Assembly (NCBI GenBank): GCA_024232965.1
Contig: JACKQF010000003.1
Coordinates: forward strand, 682,001 to 746,000
Direction: 5' to 3'
From: Verrucomicrobiaceae bacterium
GTDB lineage: Bacteria; Verrucomicrobiota; Verrucomicrobiia; Verrucomicrobiales; Verrucomicrobiaceae
Length of the DNA stretch: 64,000 bases
Shown: positions 1 to 9,674 of the stretch, one piece after another
How the letters are laid out: each line of letters starts with the position of its first letter
Position numbering within the stretch: the first letter of the stretch is position 1
Made by a program: the position numbers and the translations under genes
The notes under the pieces: model-generated
The model's database searches: none
What the model was told of the DNA's origin: nothing
What the model saw: the letters and a program-made list of their open reading frames with translations, nothing else

Positions 1-598
1 AGATGATGGCTAGCACAATCAGCAATGGCATCCCGAGGTTACACATCTTTTCAATGCCCTTGGAGAGTCCGCGATAGATTAGCCAGAAGTTAAACACAAA
101 CACGCCGACCAACCATGGGAGCGCAGTTTTCCAGGAGATCGCGAGGGCCGAGCCGTCTGCACCGCTTCCCGTAAAAGTCTGAAAAATGTCTCCCGATGCC
201 GCTGCTGCCGTTGGGGCAAGCTCTCCACGCCAAAAATTGATCGCATAACCGAGACACCAGGACTCAATCACCACATAGTACATGTAGATCATGACCGGAA
301 CCATGACGCCGATGATACCTGCGTACTTGGCCCAGCGGGAGCGCGTTATTGAGGCGAAGGCGCCTGGGCAGGAGTTGTAGCCGAGCTGTCCCGCATAGCG
401 CCCCATCGCCCACTCTGCCCATCCAATCGGTAACCCAATGATCAGGAACGAGACCGCGTAGGCAATCATGAAGGCTCCACCCCCGTATTGAGCAGCGAGA
501 CCGGGAAATCTCAAGAAATTGCCGAGACCGACCGCACTACCGGCGACGGCTAAAATGACTCCGAGACGTGAACTCCATGCTTCTTTCGGGGCAGACAT
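1..598 (-). CDS. Neurotransmitter:sodium symporter (NSS/SNF) family protein, 5' part
   Basis: Reading the complement from an ATG at 598 gives an uninterrupted frame to the window edge, so the C-terminal part is missing. The protein opens MSAPKEAWSSRLGVILAVAG and continues SAVGLGNFLRFPGLAAQYGG, the conserved TM1 sodium-binding stretch (GxxxGLGNxxRFP) of bacterial LeuT-type NSS carriers, followed by several hydrophobic helices. The family moves amino acids or related solutes into the cell with sodium. Substrate cannot be told from this part. A small membrane protein gene lies 95 bp upstream on the same strand and may be co-transcribed. Confidence 0.9.
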   Translation of the reverse strand, partial: MSAPKEAWSSRLGVILAVAGSAVGLGNFLRFPGLAAQYGGGAFMIAYAVSFLIIGLPIGWAEWAMGRYAGQLGYNSCPGAFASITRSRWAKYAGIIGVMVPVMIYMYYVVIESWCLGYAINFWRGELAPTAAAASGDIFQTFTGSGADGSALAISWKTALPWLVGVFVFNFWLIYRGLSKGIEKMCNLGMPLLIVLAII

Positions 599-693
599 GT
601 CCGCAGCCTAAAGTGTAGGCCTGCTGGCGACAAGCCGCAAAAATAGCGGAACGGCGTTTTCTCGGCCACTGCCGCAGGTGGAAATTCCCGGAC

Positions 694-918
694 CTAGGCC
701 TTCAGCCTCAGGTTCATGAACGCACGACGATAGGTGAATGCGACGGCCATGATACCCAAAATCAGCATGAAGTCTCGCGTCTCCAGGTCCAATATATGGC
801 GCGGTGCGGCGATGGCGAGATCTGGGCCAGCAATTCCGCCTGCCGTATGGACGGCGCTGGCGGCGAAGAGGGCTCCGCAAGAGCAAAAGACCCAATAAAT
901 GACAGATCGGATAAACAT
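694..918 (-). CDS. Small two-helix membrane protein, unknown function
   Basis: A 74-residue frame with ATG at 918 (MFIRSVIYWVFCSCGALFAA). Two hydrophobic stretches lie at about residues 5-24 and 50-64, separated by a polar loop, and the C-terminus is basic (YRRAFMNLRLKA), as expected for a small inner-membrane protein. It sits directly upstream of the symporter gene on the same strand. I do not recognise the family. Some bacterial NSS carriers such as MetP have a small partner subunit (MetS), but MetS-like proteins are usually shorter with one helix, so any link is speculative. A longer frame continues upstream to 1383 but overlaps the homoserine dehydrogenase gene and is not credible there. 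Confidence 0.5.
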   Translation of the reverse strand: MFIRSVIYWVFCSCGALFAASAVHTAGGIAGPDLAIAAPRHILDLETRDFMLILGIMAVAFTYRRAFMNLRLKA

Positions 919-1117
919 TGACCTCCAAAGGTTATTCGATTTGGGCGCTTCACGGCAAGCAAAAATTTTACAATTTGCGAAGCTAGCACGCGCTGACGCG
1001 GGGTCGGTTGGAAGTTCGTTGGATGCGTTCGGGACATGTTTTGCCAAGGTTGCGCCTTGCAAAAGCGGTTCGGAATGGCGAAAGATGCGGCCCTTTTTTT
1101 GCCCCATTTTCACCTTT

Positions 1118-2440
1118 ATGTCCGCACCCACATCTCCTCGTAGTATTCGCATTGGTCTTGCAGGTTTAGGCAACGTCGGGCTGGGAGTGTTCAAAAACCT
1201 TGAGAAAAACGGGGATCTGATCCTCCAGCGCACCGGAGCAAACCTCGAAATCGGGCGTGTGGCTGTGCGTGATTTGTCTCGTCCCCGTGATGCAGCGGTG
1301 GGTAAAAGTCTGCTGACAGGGGATTGGCGCGAGTTGATCGCAGACCCGGATCTGCCAGTCATCGTTGAGCTCATCGGAGGCACAACAGATGCCTATGACC
1401 TGGTATGTGGTGCCTTGCGTGCGAAGAAAATTGTCGTCACTGGCAATAAGGCCCTGTTGGCAGAGCGAGGGCAGGAGTTATTCGCCCTAGCCGAGGAGTG
1501 TGGTGTGCCGATCTTCTTTGAGGCGGCTGTCGCTGGCGGTATCCCGATCATTCAGGTGCTCCAAGAAGGCTTGGTGGGAAATCGAATCGTCTCGATCCAT
1601 GGGATCATTAATGGCACCTGCAACTACATTCTTACGCGCATGTCTGGCGCTGGATTGAGCTATGAGGAGGCGCTGGCGGAGGCCCAGGAAAAGGGCTACG
1701 CAGAGGCAGACCCGACGCTGGACGTTAGCGGCTGGGATGCGGCTCATAAGGCGATCATTCTTGCGTCGCTGTCGTACGGTTTCTGGATTCCAGCCAAAGA
1801 CATCTATGTGGAGGGTGTGGACACGGTGTCGATCACGGATTTCCGCTTTGCCGAGCGCCTTGGTTACACGATCAAATTGCTCTCGGTCATCCGCGCTGAT
1901 GAAGAAGGTCGCGTGGAGGTCCGCACTCAGCCGACCCTGGTGCCGCTTTCGCACGTGTTGTCGTCGGTGAGTGGATCCTTCAACGCAGTCTTGGTAAATG
2001 GTGATGTCGTCGGCGAGACGCTGTTTTACGGGCGCGGTGCGGGGCAGGATCCGACCAGCAGCAGCGTGATCAGTGATCTTTGTGAGGCGGCGGCGATATT
2101 GATTCACGGTCCCCGTCACAGCGGGTTCGTGCCGCACGGGTTGTATGGGAAGTCCAAGCCCATCGATGAGACCGTCTCGCGCTACTACCTGCGACTCACG
2201 GTGGATGACCAACCTGGAGTCTTGGCGCAAGTGGCTCGCCTGCTGGGAGATCGCGGTATCGGCATTTCCTCCGTCATTCAGCCGGATGATCTTGCTGACA
2301 CGACCGGCAGCACTGCACTGGTGCTGATGCTTGACGACGCTCCGCTAGGGACGGCTCGGGCAGCGATTGACGCGATCGATGCGCTGCCTTGTGTGCAGGA
2401 AAAACCCGCGTGGATTCGGGTGGAGACTCTTTTGGGCTAG
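1118..2440 (+). CDS. hom: Homoserine dehydrogenase with C-terminal ACT domain
   Basis: Reduces aspartate semialdehyde to homoserine with NAD(P)H, the branch point to threonine and methionine. The 440-residue product has a Rossmann motif GLAGLGNVGLG at about residues 13-23, the TGNKALLA segment near 107, the family signature region around FFEAAVAGGIPIIQ and INGTCNYILTRM, and the catalytic-lysine region GWDAAHK. A C-terminal ACT domain from about residue 355 (YLRLTVDDQPGVLAQVARLL) suggests feedback control by an amino acid. The frame is open upstream to 899, but the ATG at 1118 gives the normal N-terminus. It converges with the helicase gene, with 9 bp between the stops. Confidence 0.95.
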   Translation: MSAPTSPRSIRIGLAGLGNVGLGVFKNLEKNGDLILQRTGANLEIGRVAVRDLSRPRDAAVGKSLLTGDWRELIADPDLPVIVELIGGTTDAYDLVCGALRAKKIVVTGNKALLAERGQELFALAEECGVPIFFEAAVAGGIPIIQVLQEGLVGNRIVSIHGIINGTCNYILTRMSGAGLSYEEALAEAQEKGYAEADPTLDVSGWDAAHKAIILASLSYGFWIPAKDIYVEGVDTVSITDFRFAERLGYTIKLLSVIRADEEGRVEVRTQPTLVPLSHVLSSVSGSFNAVLVNGDVVGETLFYGRGAGQDPTSSSVISDLCEAAAILIHGPRHSGFVPHGLYGKSKPIDETVSRYYLRLTVDDQPGVLAQVARLLGDRGIGISSVIQPDDLADTTGSTALVLMLDDAPLGTARAAIDAIDALPCVQEKPAWIRVETLLG

Positions 2441-2449
2441 CCCTGTGGG

Positions 2450-4468
2450 TTACCAAGCCTTGATCTTCCAAAGTTCGAACAGCTCCTTCGGCAGTTCGGC
2501 CACAAACCTTGATGGCTTCTGCATAATGTTGCCGTCGCGCGCCTGATGCCAGATTAGGGGATAGGTCATGTAGAGCTCGTCCTTGGCGCGGGTAATGGTG
2601 ACGTAGAAGAGGCGTCGTTCTTCTTCCAGTGCGCCGAATGCGCCTTCTTCGATGACCCGGCTATGTGGAAACATCCCGTCCGCCAGCCACACGGCGAATA
2701 CGGCGTGCCACTCCAGGCCCTTGGCTTGGTGGATTGTTGTCAGAGTGACGGCGTCCTTGTCACCATCGTCGGCCGGTTTATTGTCGGTATCGACGCCTGA
2801 GAGAAGCGCCAGTTGGCCAAGGAATTCCAAGGGTTCGCGGAAGTTATCTGCAAAATCGGCCAACTGTTCGAGGTCCTGCTCTCGCTGCTCGTAGTTTTCA
2901 AACTTCGACTTCATGTAGTCCAGGTAAACGCCCTCGGTGACGCTCTGGATCATGCTTCGCGGCGGCACGGGCTTTCCTTCTTCAGTGACGAGTTCCTCAA
3001 GGGTGTAGGCGAATTGTTCCCAGACGGAGGTCGCTTTCTTTGGAACCTTTAGCCCGTGCAGTGCCGCTGCCAGGGTGGCTCTCGGGACGTCTTCGTCCGT
3101 CAGCATGCCGCTCTTGCGCCAGTCTGTCCACAGCCTCCCGGCGCTGGCATTCCCGACGCCTGGGATCATCCGCACGATGCGCATGAAGCTGACCTCATCG
3201 TGTCGATTGACGATCAGTTTCATGAACGCTGCGACGTCCTTGACGTGGGCCTGTTCAAAGAAGCGGAGTCCGCTGGTAATTTGGTAGGGGATGCCTCGCT
3301 GGGTAAGCTCCATCTGAATCTCCAGCGAGTGAAAATGGGCGCGGTAGAGGACGGCCATTTCTCTGAAATCGACGCCTTCATCCCGCAGTTCCAAAATCCG
3401 TTGCGCCACAAAAGCAGCCTGTGCTCCGGGATTGTCGAGTGGCACCAGTGCTGGCAACATGCCGCCCACAGGCCGGGCTGGCTGGAGGGCCTTGCGGATC
3501 TGGCCGGAATTGTTCGCGATCGCTGCGTTTGCCAGGTGCAGCACCTCGGGCACCGAGCGGTAGTTTACCTCAATTTTATGCACGTGGGTGCGGTGGTGCT
3601 TTTCGGGGAACTGGAGGATGTTCTGCACGTCTGCGCCGCGCCAGGAGTAGATGGATTGGGCGTCATCGCCTACGACCATCAGATTTCCATCTTCGCCCAC
3701 CAGCATGTCGATCATTTTGCACTGGAGACTGTTGGTATCTTGAAACTCATCCACCAACACAAACTGAAACTGCCGCTGGAAGCGCTCCCTCACATCGGGA
3801 TTCTCTTCCAACAGCGCGACGGTTAGTGCGAGCAGGTCGTCAAAATCCATGCTGTTGGTCTCGCGCTTCTTTAGTTCGTAAAGGCGCCAAACTTCCTCGA
3901 TCTGGTCTTCGACTCGGATGAAGTGTTCGAACCGATCCGCGATCACCTCATGCAGCCCGCCGAGGGTGTTAGTCAGAAGGGAAAAGATCTCGCAAAGCAC
4001 TGTGCTCTTGGGAAAGTGAAAGCTGGAGGTATCGATGCCACTGGAGGCTATGACCGTGTCCATCAGTGATTTTTGGTCCTCACGATCCATGATCGAGTAG
4101 CCCTTGCGGAAGCCGACGAACTCCGCGTGATGTCGTAGGATCCGATTGCCAATGGAGTGAAAGGTGCCGCCCCAGAGTTGCTGCGTCTCCACCGGAACGA
4201 GGCCCTGGACGCGCTCTAGCATCTCGCGTGCTGCTTTGTTTGTGAAGGTCAGGAGCAGAATGTTCTCTGGCAAAATCCCATTGTCCAAAAGCCATGCCAC
4301 TCGGTAGGTCAGTGTCCGGGTCTTTCCTGAACCCGCGCCTGCGATGACCAGTGCCTGCCCCGGCGCGCTGGTGACGGCTTCGTACTGCTGGTCATTGAGT
4401 TCGGCGCGGTAATCGATCGCGGAGCGGCGTTCAGGATTGGAGGTGTGGAGCGTGTATTCGCGGGGCAT
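2450..4468 (-). CDS. UvrD/Rep/PcrA-family ATP-dependent DNA helicase
   Basis: Superfamily 1A 3'-5' helicase of 672 residues. Visible motifs: Q-motif region LNDQQYEAV (about 24-32), Walker A GAGSGKT (44-50), motif Ia TFTNKAAREML, Walker B VLVDEFQDTN, motif III VVGDDAQSIYSWRGA, motif IV VNYRSVPEVL, motif V LTTIHQAKGLEW and motif VI EEERRLFYVTITRA. All core motifs are intact, and the length is close to PcrA/UvrD (about 650-750). Expected roles are mismatch or excision repair and removal of replication roadblocks in the cytoplasm. I cannot assign it to UvrD, Rep or PcrA from sequence reading alone. ATG start at 4468. It is divergent from the giant gene that follows. Confidence 0.95.
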   Translation of the reverse strand: MPREYTLHTSNPERRSAIDYRAELNDQQYEAVTSAPGQALVIAGAGSGKTRTLTYRVAWLLDNGILPENILLLTFTNKAAREMLERVQGLVPVETQQLWGGTFHSIGNRILRHHAEFVGFRKGYSIMDREDQKSLMDTVIASSGIDTSSFHFPKSTVLCEIFSLLTNTLGGLHEVIADRFEHFIRVEDQIEEVWRLYELKKRETNSMDFDDLLALTVALLEENPDVRERFQRQFQFVLVDEFQDTNSLQCKMIDMLVGEDGNLMVVGDDAQSIYSWRGADVQNILQFPEKHHRTHVHKIEVNYRSVPEVLHLANAAIANNSGQIRKALQPARPVGGMLPALVPLDNPGAQAAFVAQRILELRDEGVDFREMAVLYRAHFHSLEIQMELTQRGIPYQITSGLRFFEQAHVKDVAAFMKLIVNRHDEVSFMRIVRMIPGVGNASAGRLWTDWRKSGMLTDEDVPRATLAAALHGLKVPKKATSVWEQFAYTLEELVTEEGKPVPPRSMIQSVTEGVYLDYMKSKFENYEQREQDLEQLADFADNFREPLEFLGQLALLSGVDTDNKPADDGDKDAVTLTTIHQAKGLEWHAVFAVWLADGMFPHSRVIEEGAFGALEEERRLFYVTITRAKDELYMTYPLIWHQARDGNIMQKPSRFVAELPKELFELWKIKAW

Positions 4469-4607
4469 GGTGGCGCGGATACAAGGCTGGGCTGATGGGC
4501 GGTTGCAAGTGGTTCTTCGCCTGCAGGAGGGCCGGATTCTGCACTTTGGTGTTTGATCTGTGGGGTCCGCTTCGTACTGACAGGCTCAACCGCCATTTTT
4601 GGAAACC

Positions 4608-7600
4608 ATGAAAACCCGATTGCTTAACCTATTCGCCCTCGCTGCTGCGGCGCTCTCCCCGCTAACGACGCAAGCTCAGCTAAAACTTAATCCCGGCGAT
4701 CACATTGCGATCCTTGGTGGCACGACGCCTGATCGAATGCAGCACAGTGGTTGGTTTGATACGTTGGTCCATGCAGCCAATCCAGACAAGGACATCGTCA
4801 TGCGCAGTCTGGCCTTCTCTGGCGATGAAGTGGGAACTTGGCATCGTGTCGATGACTTCGGCAGCAGGGACGAGTGGCTTACCCGGGTCGGCGCGGACGT
4901 CGTCCTTGCCTTTTACGGTTTCAACGAAAGCTACAAAGGACCCGCAGGGCTAGATGACTTCAAAAAGAAGTTGGATCAGTTCTGCAACGACATGGCCAAG
5001 GCAAATTTTCATGACAAAGGGGCTCCACGCTTGGTTCTGATCTCCCCCATTGCGGCGGAAAAACAATCGAATCCCGATGTGGCGGATGCGACTCCGATCA
5101 ATGCCAATCTGACGCTCTACGTGGCAGCGATGGCTGAGGTGGCAAAGGCCAACAATGTGCCATTTGTGGACATGTTCAGCCTCTCCCAGCAAGCCTATGC
5201 GGAGGCGAAAACGCCGCTGACCTTCAATGGCATTCATTTGACTGTCGAGGGCGACAAGGAACTGGCCCCCGGCCTTTTTAAGGGCGTGTTCGGTGAGAGT
5301 GCACCGAATCTGGATAGTCTTGAAAAACTGCGCGGCGCGGTGATTGCCCGCAACGATCTCTGGCACAGTCGCTACCGCACAGTGGATGGCTACAACATCT
5401 ATGGCGGGCGCTCTGGACTGGCCTACGCTGCTGGCATTGGTGGGATGAAGCAAAATGAGCGCAATCCAGAGAAGCCGTATGTTTCCAACTACCAAATCAT
5501 GCAGCAGGAAATGAGTGTGCGTGACCTGATGACCTCGAATCGCGAGGCTGCTCTTTGGGAAATCGCAAAGGGTGGCGATGGTCCGGTGGATGACTCCAAT
5601 CTGCCAAAGGTGGAGCAGGTCGGTTCCAATCTGCCCGTGGGTGGCGATACCTTCAATAAGACACCCATGAGCGGCTTTCTGGTCGATCCCAAGACAGGAT
5701 TGGTCACCTTTCCTTCTGGTGAAGAAGTGATCCCCAAGATCAAATCGGCTCCAGGTCTTAAGATCCAGCTTTTTGCGGATGAAAAGATGTTTCCTGAGTT
5801 GGTGAAGCCGGTGCAGATGGCCTTTGATACCAAAGGACGCCTGTGGGTCAGTGCCTGGAAAAACTACCCAGAGCGCACCCCTGACAGCACTGATGGCGAC
5901 AAGTTGTTGATCTTTGAAGACACGAACAATGATGGGCGTGCGGACAAATGCATCACTTTCTACGATCAACTGAACTGCCCAACTGGCTTCCAATTCTATA
6001 AAGACGGTGTGCTGGTGATGCGCTCCCCTGATCTACTCTGGCTGCGTGATACGGATGGTGATGATAAGGTGGATGTGGTCGAGCGTGTGCTCAGCGGCCT
6101 TTGCGCGGCGGATTCCCACCACGAGACGAATGCGATGTGCTACGAGCCTGGTGGCGCGGTGTATTGCAGCGATGGGGTCTTCCATCGTTCCCAGGTGGAA
6201 ACGCCGCAAGGGCCGGTGCGCAATACGAATGGCAGCATCTATCGCTATGAGCCCCGCACTGGGAAGTTCATCCGCCACGCGGCCTACGGCTTTGCGAATC
6301 CTCACGGTCGCGTCTTTGACTACTGGGGGAACGACTACATCACGGATGCCACCGGCAATGCCAACTACTTTGGACCGGGCTTCTCTGGATTCATCGATGG
6401 TGGTGATTTTGGCACCGTGGCGCACAACAAGTATGAACAATGGTGGCAGCGCCCCTCACGCCCATGCCCCGCGACGACGATTCTCAGTAGCCGTCATTTT
6501 CCAGAGGACTGGAACAACAATTTCATCAACTTCAACGTGATCTCCATTCAGGGCATTCACCGTGTGAAGATGGAAGAAGATGGTTCCGCGATCAAAGGCA
6601 CCACTGTCACCTATCAGCGTAACGGTCAGGAAATGAACACTTTCATCGAGTGCGATCCCGCTGAGGTCGGCACCTTCCGTCCGATTTGCGGCAGCACGGC
6701 GCCCGATGGCTCGTTCTTCTTTGCGGATTGGTCCTGCGCGATCATCGGCCACATGCAGCACCATTTGCGCGATCCAAATCGTGATCATACAACCGGTCGC
6801 GTCTATCGCGTGACGTATGAAGGGCGACCATTGACACCCGTGAAAAAGATCGATGGGCAGCCGATCCCAGCTCTGTTGGACCTCTTGAAGGAGCCTGAAA
6901 ACGATGTGCGCATGCGTGCAAAGATCGAACTTGATAAGCACGATAGCAAAAAGGTCATCGGTGCCACTCAGGAGTGGTTGAAGCAGTTTGATCCCAAGAA
7001 AATGGAAGACGCACACCATCTGCTGGAGGCCCTCTGGGTGCACCAGTGGCACAACGTTGTGAACACGGACCTCATCAATACGGTCTTTGCCTCACCCGAT
7101 CCACGCGCTCGCGCTCAGGCCGTGCGGGTGGCTCTGTATCAGCGGGATCGCGTGCCAAATGTGGTGGATATCCTTGAGAAGGCCGCAGCGGATACGAATC
7201 CTCGCGTTCGGCTTGAGGCGGTGCGTGCCTGCTCGTTCTTCACGCCGGGGGACAAACGGATCGTGGGTATCGCTCTGTCTGCGACGAAGCAAGACCTAGA
7301 TTACACCCTCGACTACTGCCTGCGGGAGACTCTGCGGCAGATTGCGCCGAAGGTGGAAGACCTCGTCCTTCTCGATGATGCAGCGGCGCAGAAGTGGCTG
7401 TTGGGCTATGTGAAGGCGGGTGATCTGCCAAAACTTGGCAAGTCCATGATCGTCCTGCAGTCGATCATTGACCGCGCAGACAGTCGTCCTGATCACCGCG
7501 AGCAGGCGATCAATGATCTCGTCATGCTGAATAAGTCCAATCGCGCTGAGGAACTGGCGCTCGCATTGGAGCGGGTGAATGGGAACAAAGTCGGGGCCGA

Positions 7601-9623
7601 GCAGGATTTGGCAAAACTTCTCCTCATGGTTTCATCGGCGGACTTGGCAAAGTCAGAAGACGCACTGGAGGCGCTCAGCAAGTCTTCTGGGCATACTCAA
7701 CGTCGCACAGGACTCTGCGCACTAGTCATCGCCAGCGGGGACCCTGCTGCGGCTTGGAATGCCGGAGATGTCAGCAGCCGGATCGCTCTGCTTGAGGCGG
7801 CTGGGAGCATTCCTGACCCAGCCTTGCGCGCCAAGTTCTTCCCTCTGGCATCAGCCGTTCTCGATGGCAGCACCGACGGCAAATACATCAGTGCGACCCT
7901 GCGGGCGATGCCTCTTCTGGGCAACGAAAATGCCGCCGCTGCCTATGCTTTTGCCGCAAGTTTTGTGAAGCAGAACAAGCACACCGCGCCAGCCCTGTAT
8001 GCGTTGGCTCGACTGAAGAGTGCCTGGAGGGCCGAAGACGCAGCTGCCCTGACCAAGAGCATCCTGGCCGATTGTCAGTCCCAGCCAGCCAACAAACGCA
8101 CGACGACGGATTACGTCAGTGCGGTTCAGGTGGCGCGTGAATTGGCGGCGCTCTTGCCCAAGGCGGATGGAGACTCCGTGCGTGCTCAACTGCGCCAGGT
8201 CAGTGTCGATGTCGTCGTCGTGAAGACGGTGCGCGAGCAACTTCGCTTTGATACGAACCGCATTGTCGTCGCTGCTGGTAAGCAGACGGAGATCATCTTT
8301 GAAAACGATGATGTCATGCCTCACAACCTTCTCATCGTGGATAATGGTAGCCGCCAGCCAATCGGTATGAAGGCCCTGACGATGTCTCCGGTGCCTGACA
8401 AAGAGGGCCGTCTCTACATCCCAGACGACAAGGAGTTCAAGAAAGTCATCCGCGTTGCAACGAAGATGTTGGAGCCGGGGCAAACGGAGCGACTCCAGTT
8501 CAAGGCTCCAAACAAGGAAATGGAGTTTGAATTCGTCTGCACCTTCCCAGGTCATTTCATGACCATGGGAGGTAAGGTGATTGTGACCAAGGATGTGGAT
8601 GCCTATTTGGCCGCGCATCCTGTGGCCGATAATGGGTCAGTGCCGCCACCCGTGGCTGCCGCACCAGTCGCTCCGGCCGACTATGTCGTGTATGAACCGA
8701 AAGGGTCAGCCAACGGAAAGAAGATCGTTCTCCTCTCTGGTGATGAAGAATATCGCAGCGAAGAATCAATGCCGATGCTTGGGAAGATCCTGAGTCAACA
8801 TCACGGCTTCAAGTGCACGGTGCTTTTCTCCGTAAACGACAAAGGGGAAATTGATCCCGATAACGGCGGCAGTCTCACCCACCCAGAGGCGCTCGACAGT
8901 GCAGACGCGATTGTCATGCTATTGCGCTTCCGTCATTGGGATGCGGCAACCTTGGCGAAGTTTGATGCAGCAGTAAAGCGCGGCGTGCCGATCATCGCTC
9001 TGCGAACCAGCACCCATGCGTTCAATGGTATCCCGAAAGACAGTCCATACGCTGCGTGGAACTTTGATAACAATGGTGGCTTTGGCAAAAAGTTCTTGGG
9101 CGAGACGTGGGTGAGCCACTGGGGCAAGCACAAGTCTGAGGCTACTCGGGGCGTCATTGAGGCGAGTAATGCCATGGATCCAATCCTCTCCAGCGTGACG
9201 GACCTGTTTGGCGATACCGATGTGTATGAAGCTCATCCGCCAATCGATGCGAAGATCCTTGTTCATGGCACGGTTCTCAGTGGCATGACACCCGACTCGC
9301 CACCCGCCGACTACGTAAAACCTCGCGCCCCCGACAAGAAGGAACAGGGCGTGAATAGTCCCATGATGGCGATTGCCTGGACACGGTTGGTAAAGAACGA
9401 TGCTGGCACGGAAAACAAAATCTTCTGCACTACCATGGGCGCGGCGACGGATTTGACCAATGAAAGCCTGCGTCGCATGTGTGTGAACGCTGTCTTCTGG
9501 GGCCTCGGAATGCCGGTGCCCGAGAAGGCGGACGTGGGCATCATCGGCGACTACAAACCGTCGAAATATGGATTCAAGGGCTATCAGGTCGGCATCAGGC
9601 CTGCAGCGCATGTTTTGAAGTAG
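4608..9623 (+). CDS. Giant exported protein: SGNH-like, TIGR02604 propeller, HEAT, cupredoxin and ThuA domains
   Basis: 1671 residues with a signal peptide (MKTRLLNLFALAAAALSPLT...AQA). In order: an SGNH-hydrolase-like domain (about 25-230, beginning GDHIAILGGTTPDRM, with FNGIHLTVEG near its end); a PVC-type 'membrane-bound dehydrogenase' beta-propeller (TIGR02604-like, about 385-740) with calcium-loop-like DTNNDGRADK and DTDGDDKVDV; a helical HEAT-repeat section (about 750-1190); a blue-copper (azurin-like) domain with ligands His1239, Cys1311, His1316 and Met1320 in azurin spacing (CTFPGHFMTM); and a C-terminal ThuA-like domain from about 1372. No CxxCH is present, so the copper domain seems to replace the haem domain usual in these proteins. 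ATG 4608 is preferred to a TTG at 4599. A DUF1501 gene follows after 51 bp, probably in one operon. Confidence 0.85.
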   Translation: MKTRLLNLFALAAAALSPLTTQAQLKLNPGDHIAILGGTTPDRMQHSGWFDTLVHAANPDKDIVMRSLAFSGDEVGTWHRVDDFGSRDEWLTRVGADVVLAFYGFNESYKGPAGLDDFKKKLDQFCNDMAKANFHDKGAPRLVLISPIAAEKQSNPDVADATPINANLTLYVAAMAEVAKANNVPFVDMFSLSQQAYAEAKTPLTFNGIHLTVEGDKELAPGLFKGVFGESAPNLDSLEKLRGAVIARNDLWHSRYRTVDGYNIYGGRSGLAYAAGIGGMKQNERNPEKPYVSNYQIMQQEMSVRDLMTSNREAALWEIAKGGDGPVDDSNLPKVEQVGSNLPVGGDTFNKTPMSGFLVDPKTGLVTFPSGEEVIPKIKSAPGLKIQLFADEKMFPELVKPVQMAFDTKGRLWVSAWKNYPERTPDSTDGDKLLIFEDTNNDGRADKCITFYDQLNCPTGFQFYKDGVLVMRSPDLLWLRDTDGDDKVDVVERVLSGLCAADSHHETNAMCYEPGGAVYCSDGVFHRSQVETPQGPVRNTNGSIYRYEPRTGKFIRHAAYGFANPHGRVFDYWGNDYITDATGNANYFGPGFSGFIDGGDFGTVAHNKYEQWWQRPSRPCPATTILSSRHFPEDWNNNFINFNVISIQGIHRVKMEEDGSAIKGTTVTYQRNGQEMNTFIECDPAEVGTFRPICGSTAPDGSFFFADWSCAIIGHMQHHLRDPNRDHTTGRVYRVTYEGRPLTPVKKIDGQPIPALLDLLKEPENDVRMRAKIELDKHDSKKVIGATQEWLKQFDPKKMEDAHHLLEALWVHQWHNVVNTDLINTVFASPDPRARAQAVRVALYQRDRVPNVVDILEKAAADTNPRVRLEAVRACSFFTPGDKRIVGIALSATKQDLDYTLDYCLRETLRQIAPKVEDLVLLDDAAAQKWLLGYVKAGDLPKLGKSMIVLQSIIDRADSRPDHREQAINDLVMLNKSNRAEELALALERVNGNKVGAEQDLAKLLLMVSSADLAKSEDALEALSKSSGHTQRRTGLCALVIASGDPAAAWNAGDVSSRIALLEAAGSIPDPALRAKFFPLASAVLDGSTDGKYISATLRAMPLLGNENAAAAYAFAASFVKQNKHTAPALYALARLKSAWRAEDAAALTKSILADCQSQPANKRTTTDYVSAVQVARELAALLPKADGDSVRAQLRQVSVDVVVVKTVREQLRFDTNRIVVAAGKQTEIIFENDDVMPHNLLIVDNGSRQPIGMKALTMSPVPDKEGRLYIPDDKEFKKVIRVATKMLEPGQTERLQFKAPNKEMEFEFVCTFPGHFMTMGGKVIVTKDVDAYLAAHPVADNGSVPPPVAAAPVAPADYVVYEPKGSANGKKIVLLSGDEEYRSEESMPMLGKILSQHHGFKCTVLFSVNDKGEIDPDNGGSLTHPEALDSADAIVMLLRFRHWDAATLAKFDAAVKRGVPIIALRTSTHAFNGIPKDSPYAAWNFDNNGGFGKKFLGETWVSHWGKHKSEATRGVIEASNAMDPILSSVTDLFGDTDVYEAHPPIDAKILVHGTVLSGMTPDSPPADYVKPRAPDKKEQGVNSPMMAIAWTRLVKNDAGTENKIFCTTMGAATDLTNESLRRMCVNAVFWGLGMPVPEKADVGIIGDYKPSKYGFKGYQVGIRPAAHVLK

Positions 9624-9674
9624 CCTTTATCCCTCGCAAGAACGACCATCGTGGGTCGTTACTTCAGTTGTCTT

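Noticed and set aside
899..1117. N-terminal extension of homoserine dehydrogenase
   Set aside because: The first 73 residues have no family similarity and cover the intergenic promoter zone; ATG 1118 gives the standard N-terminus.
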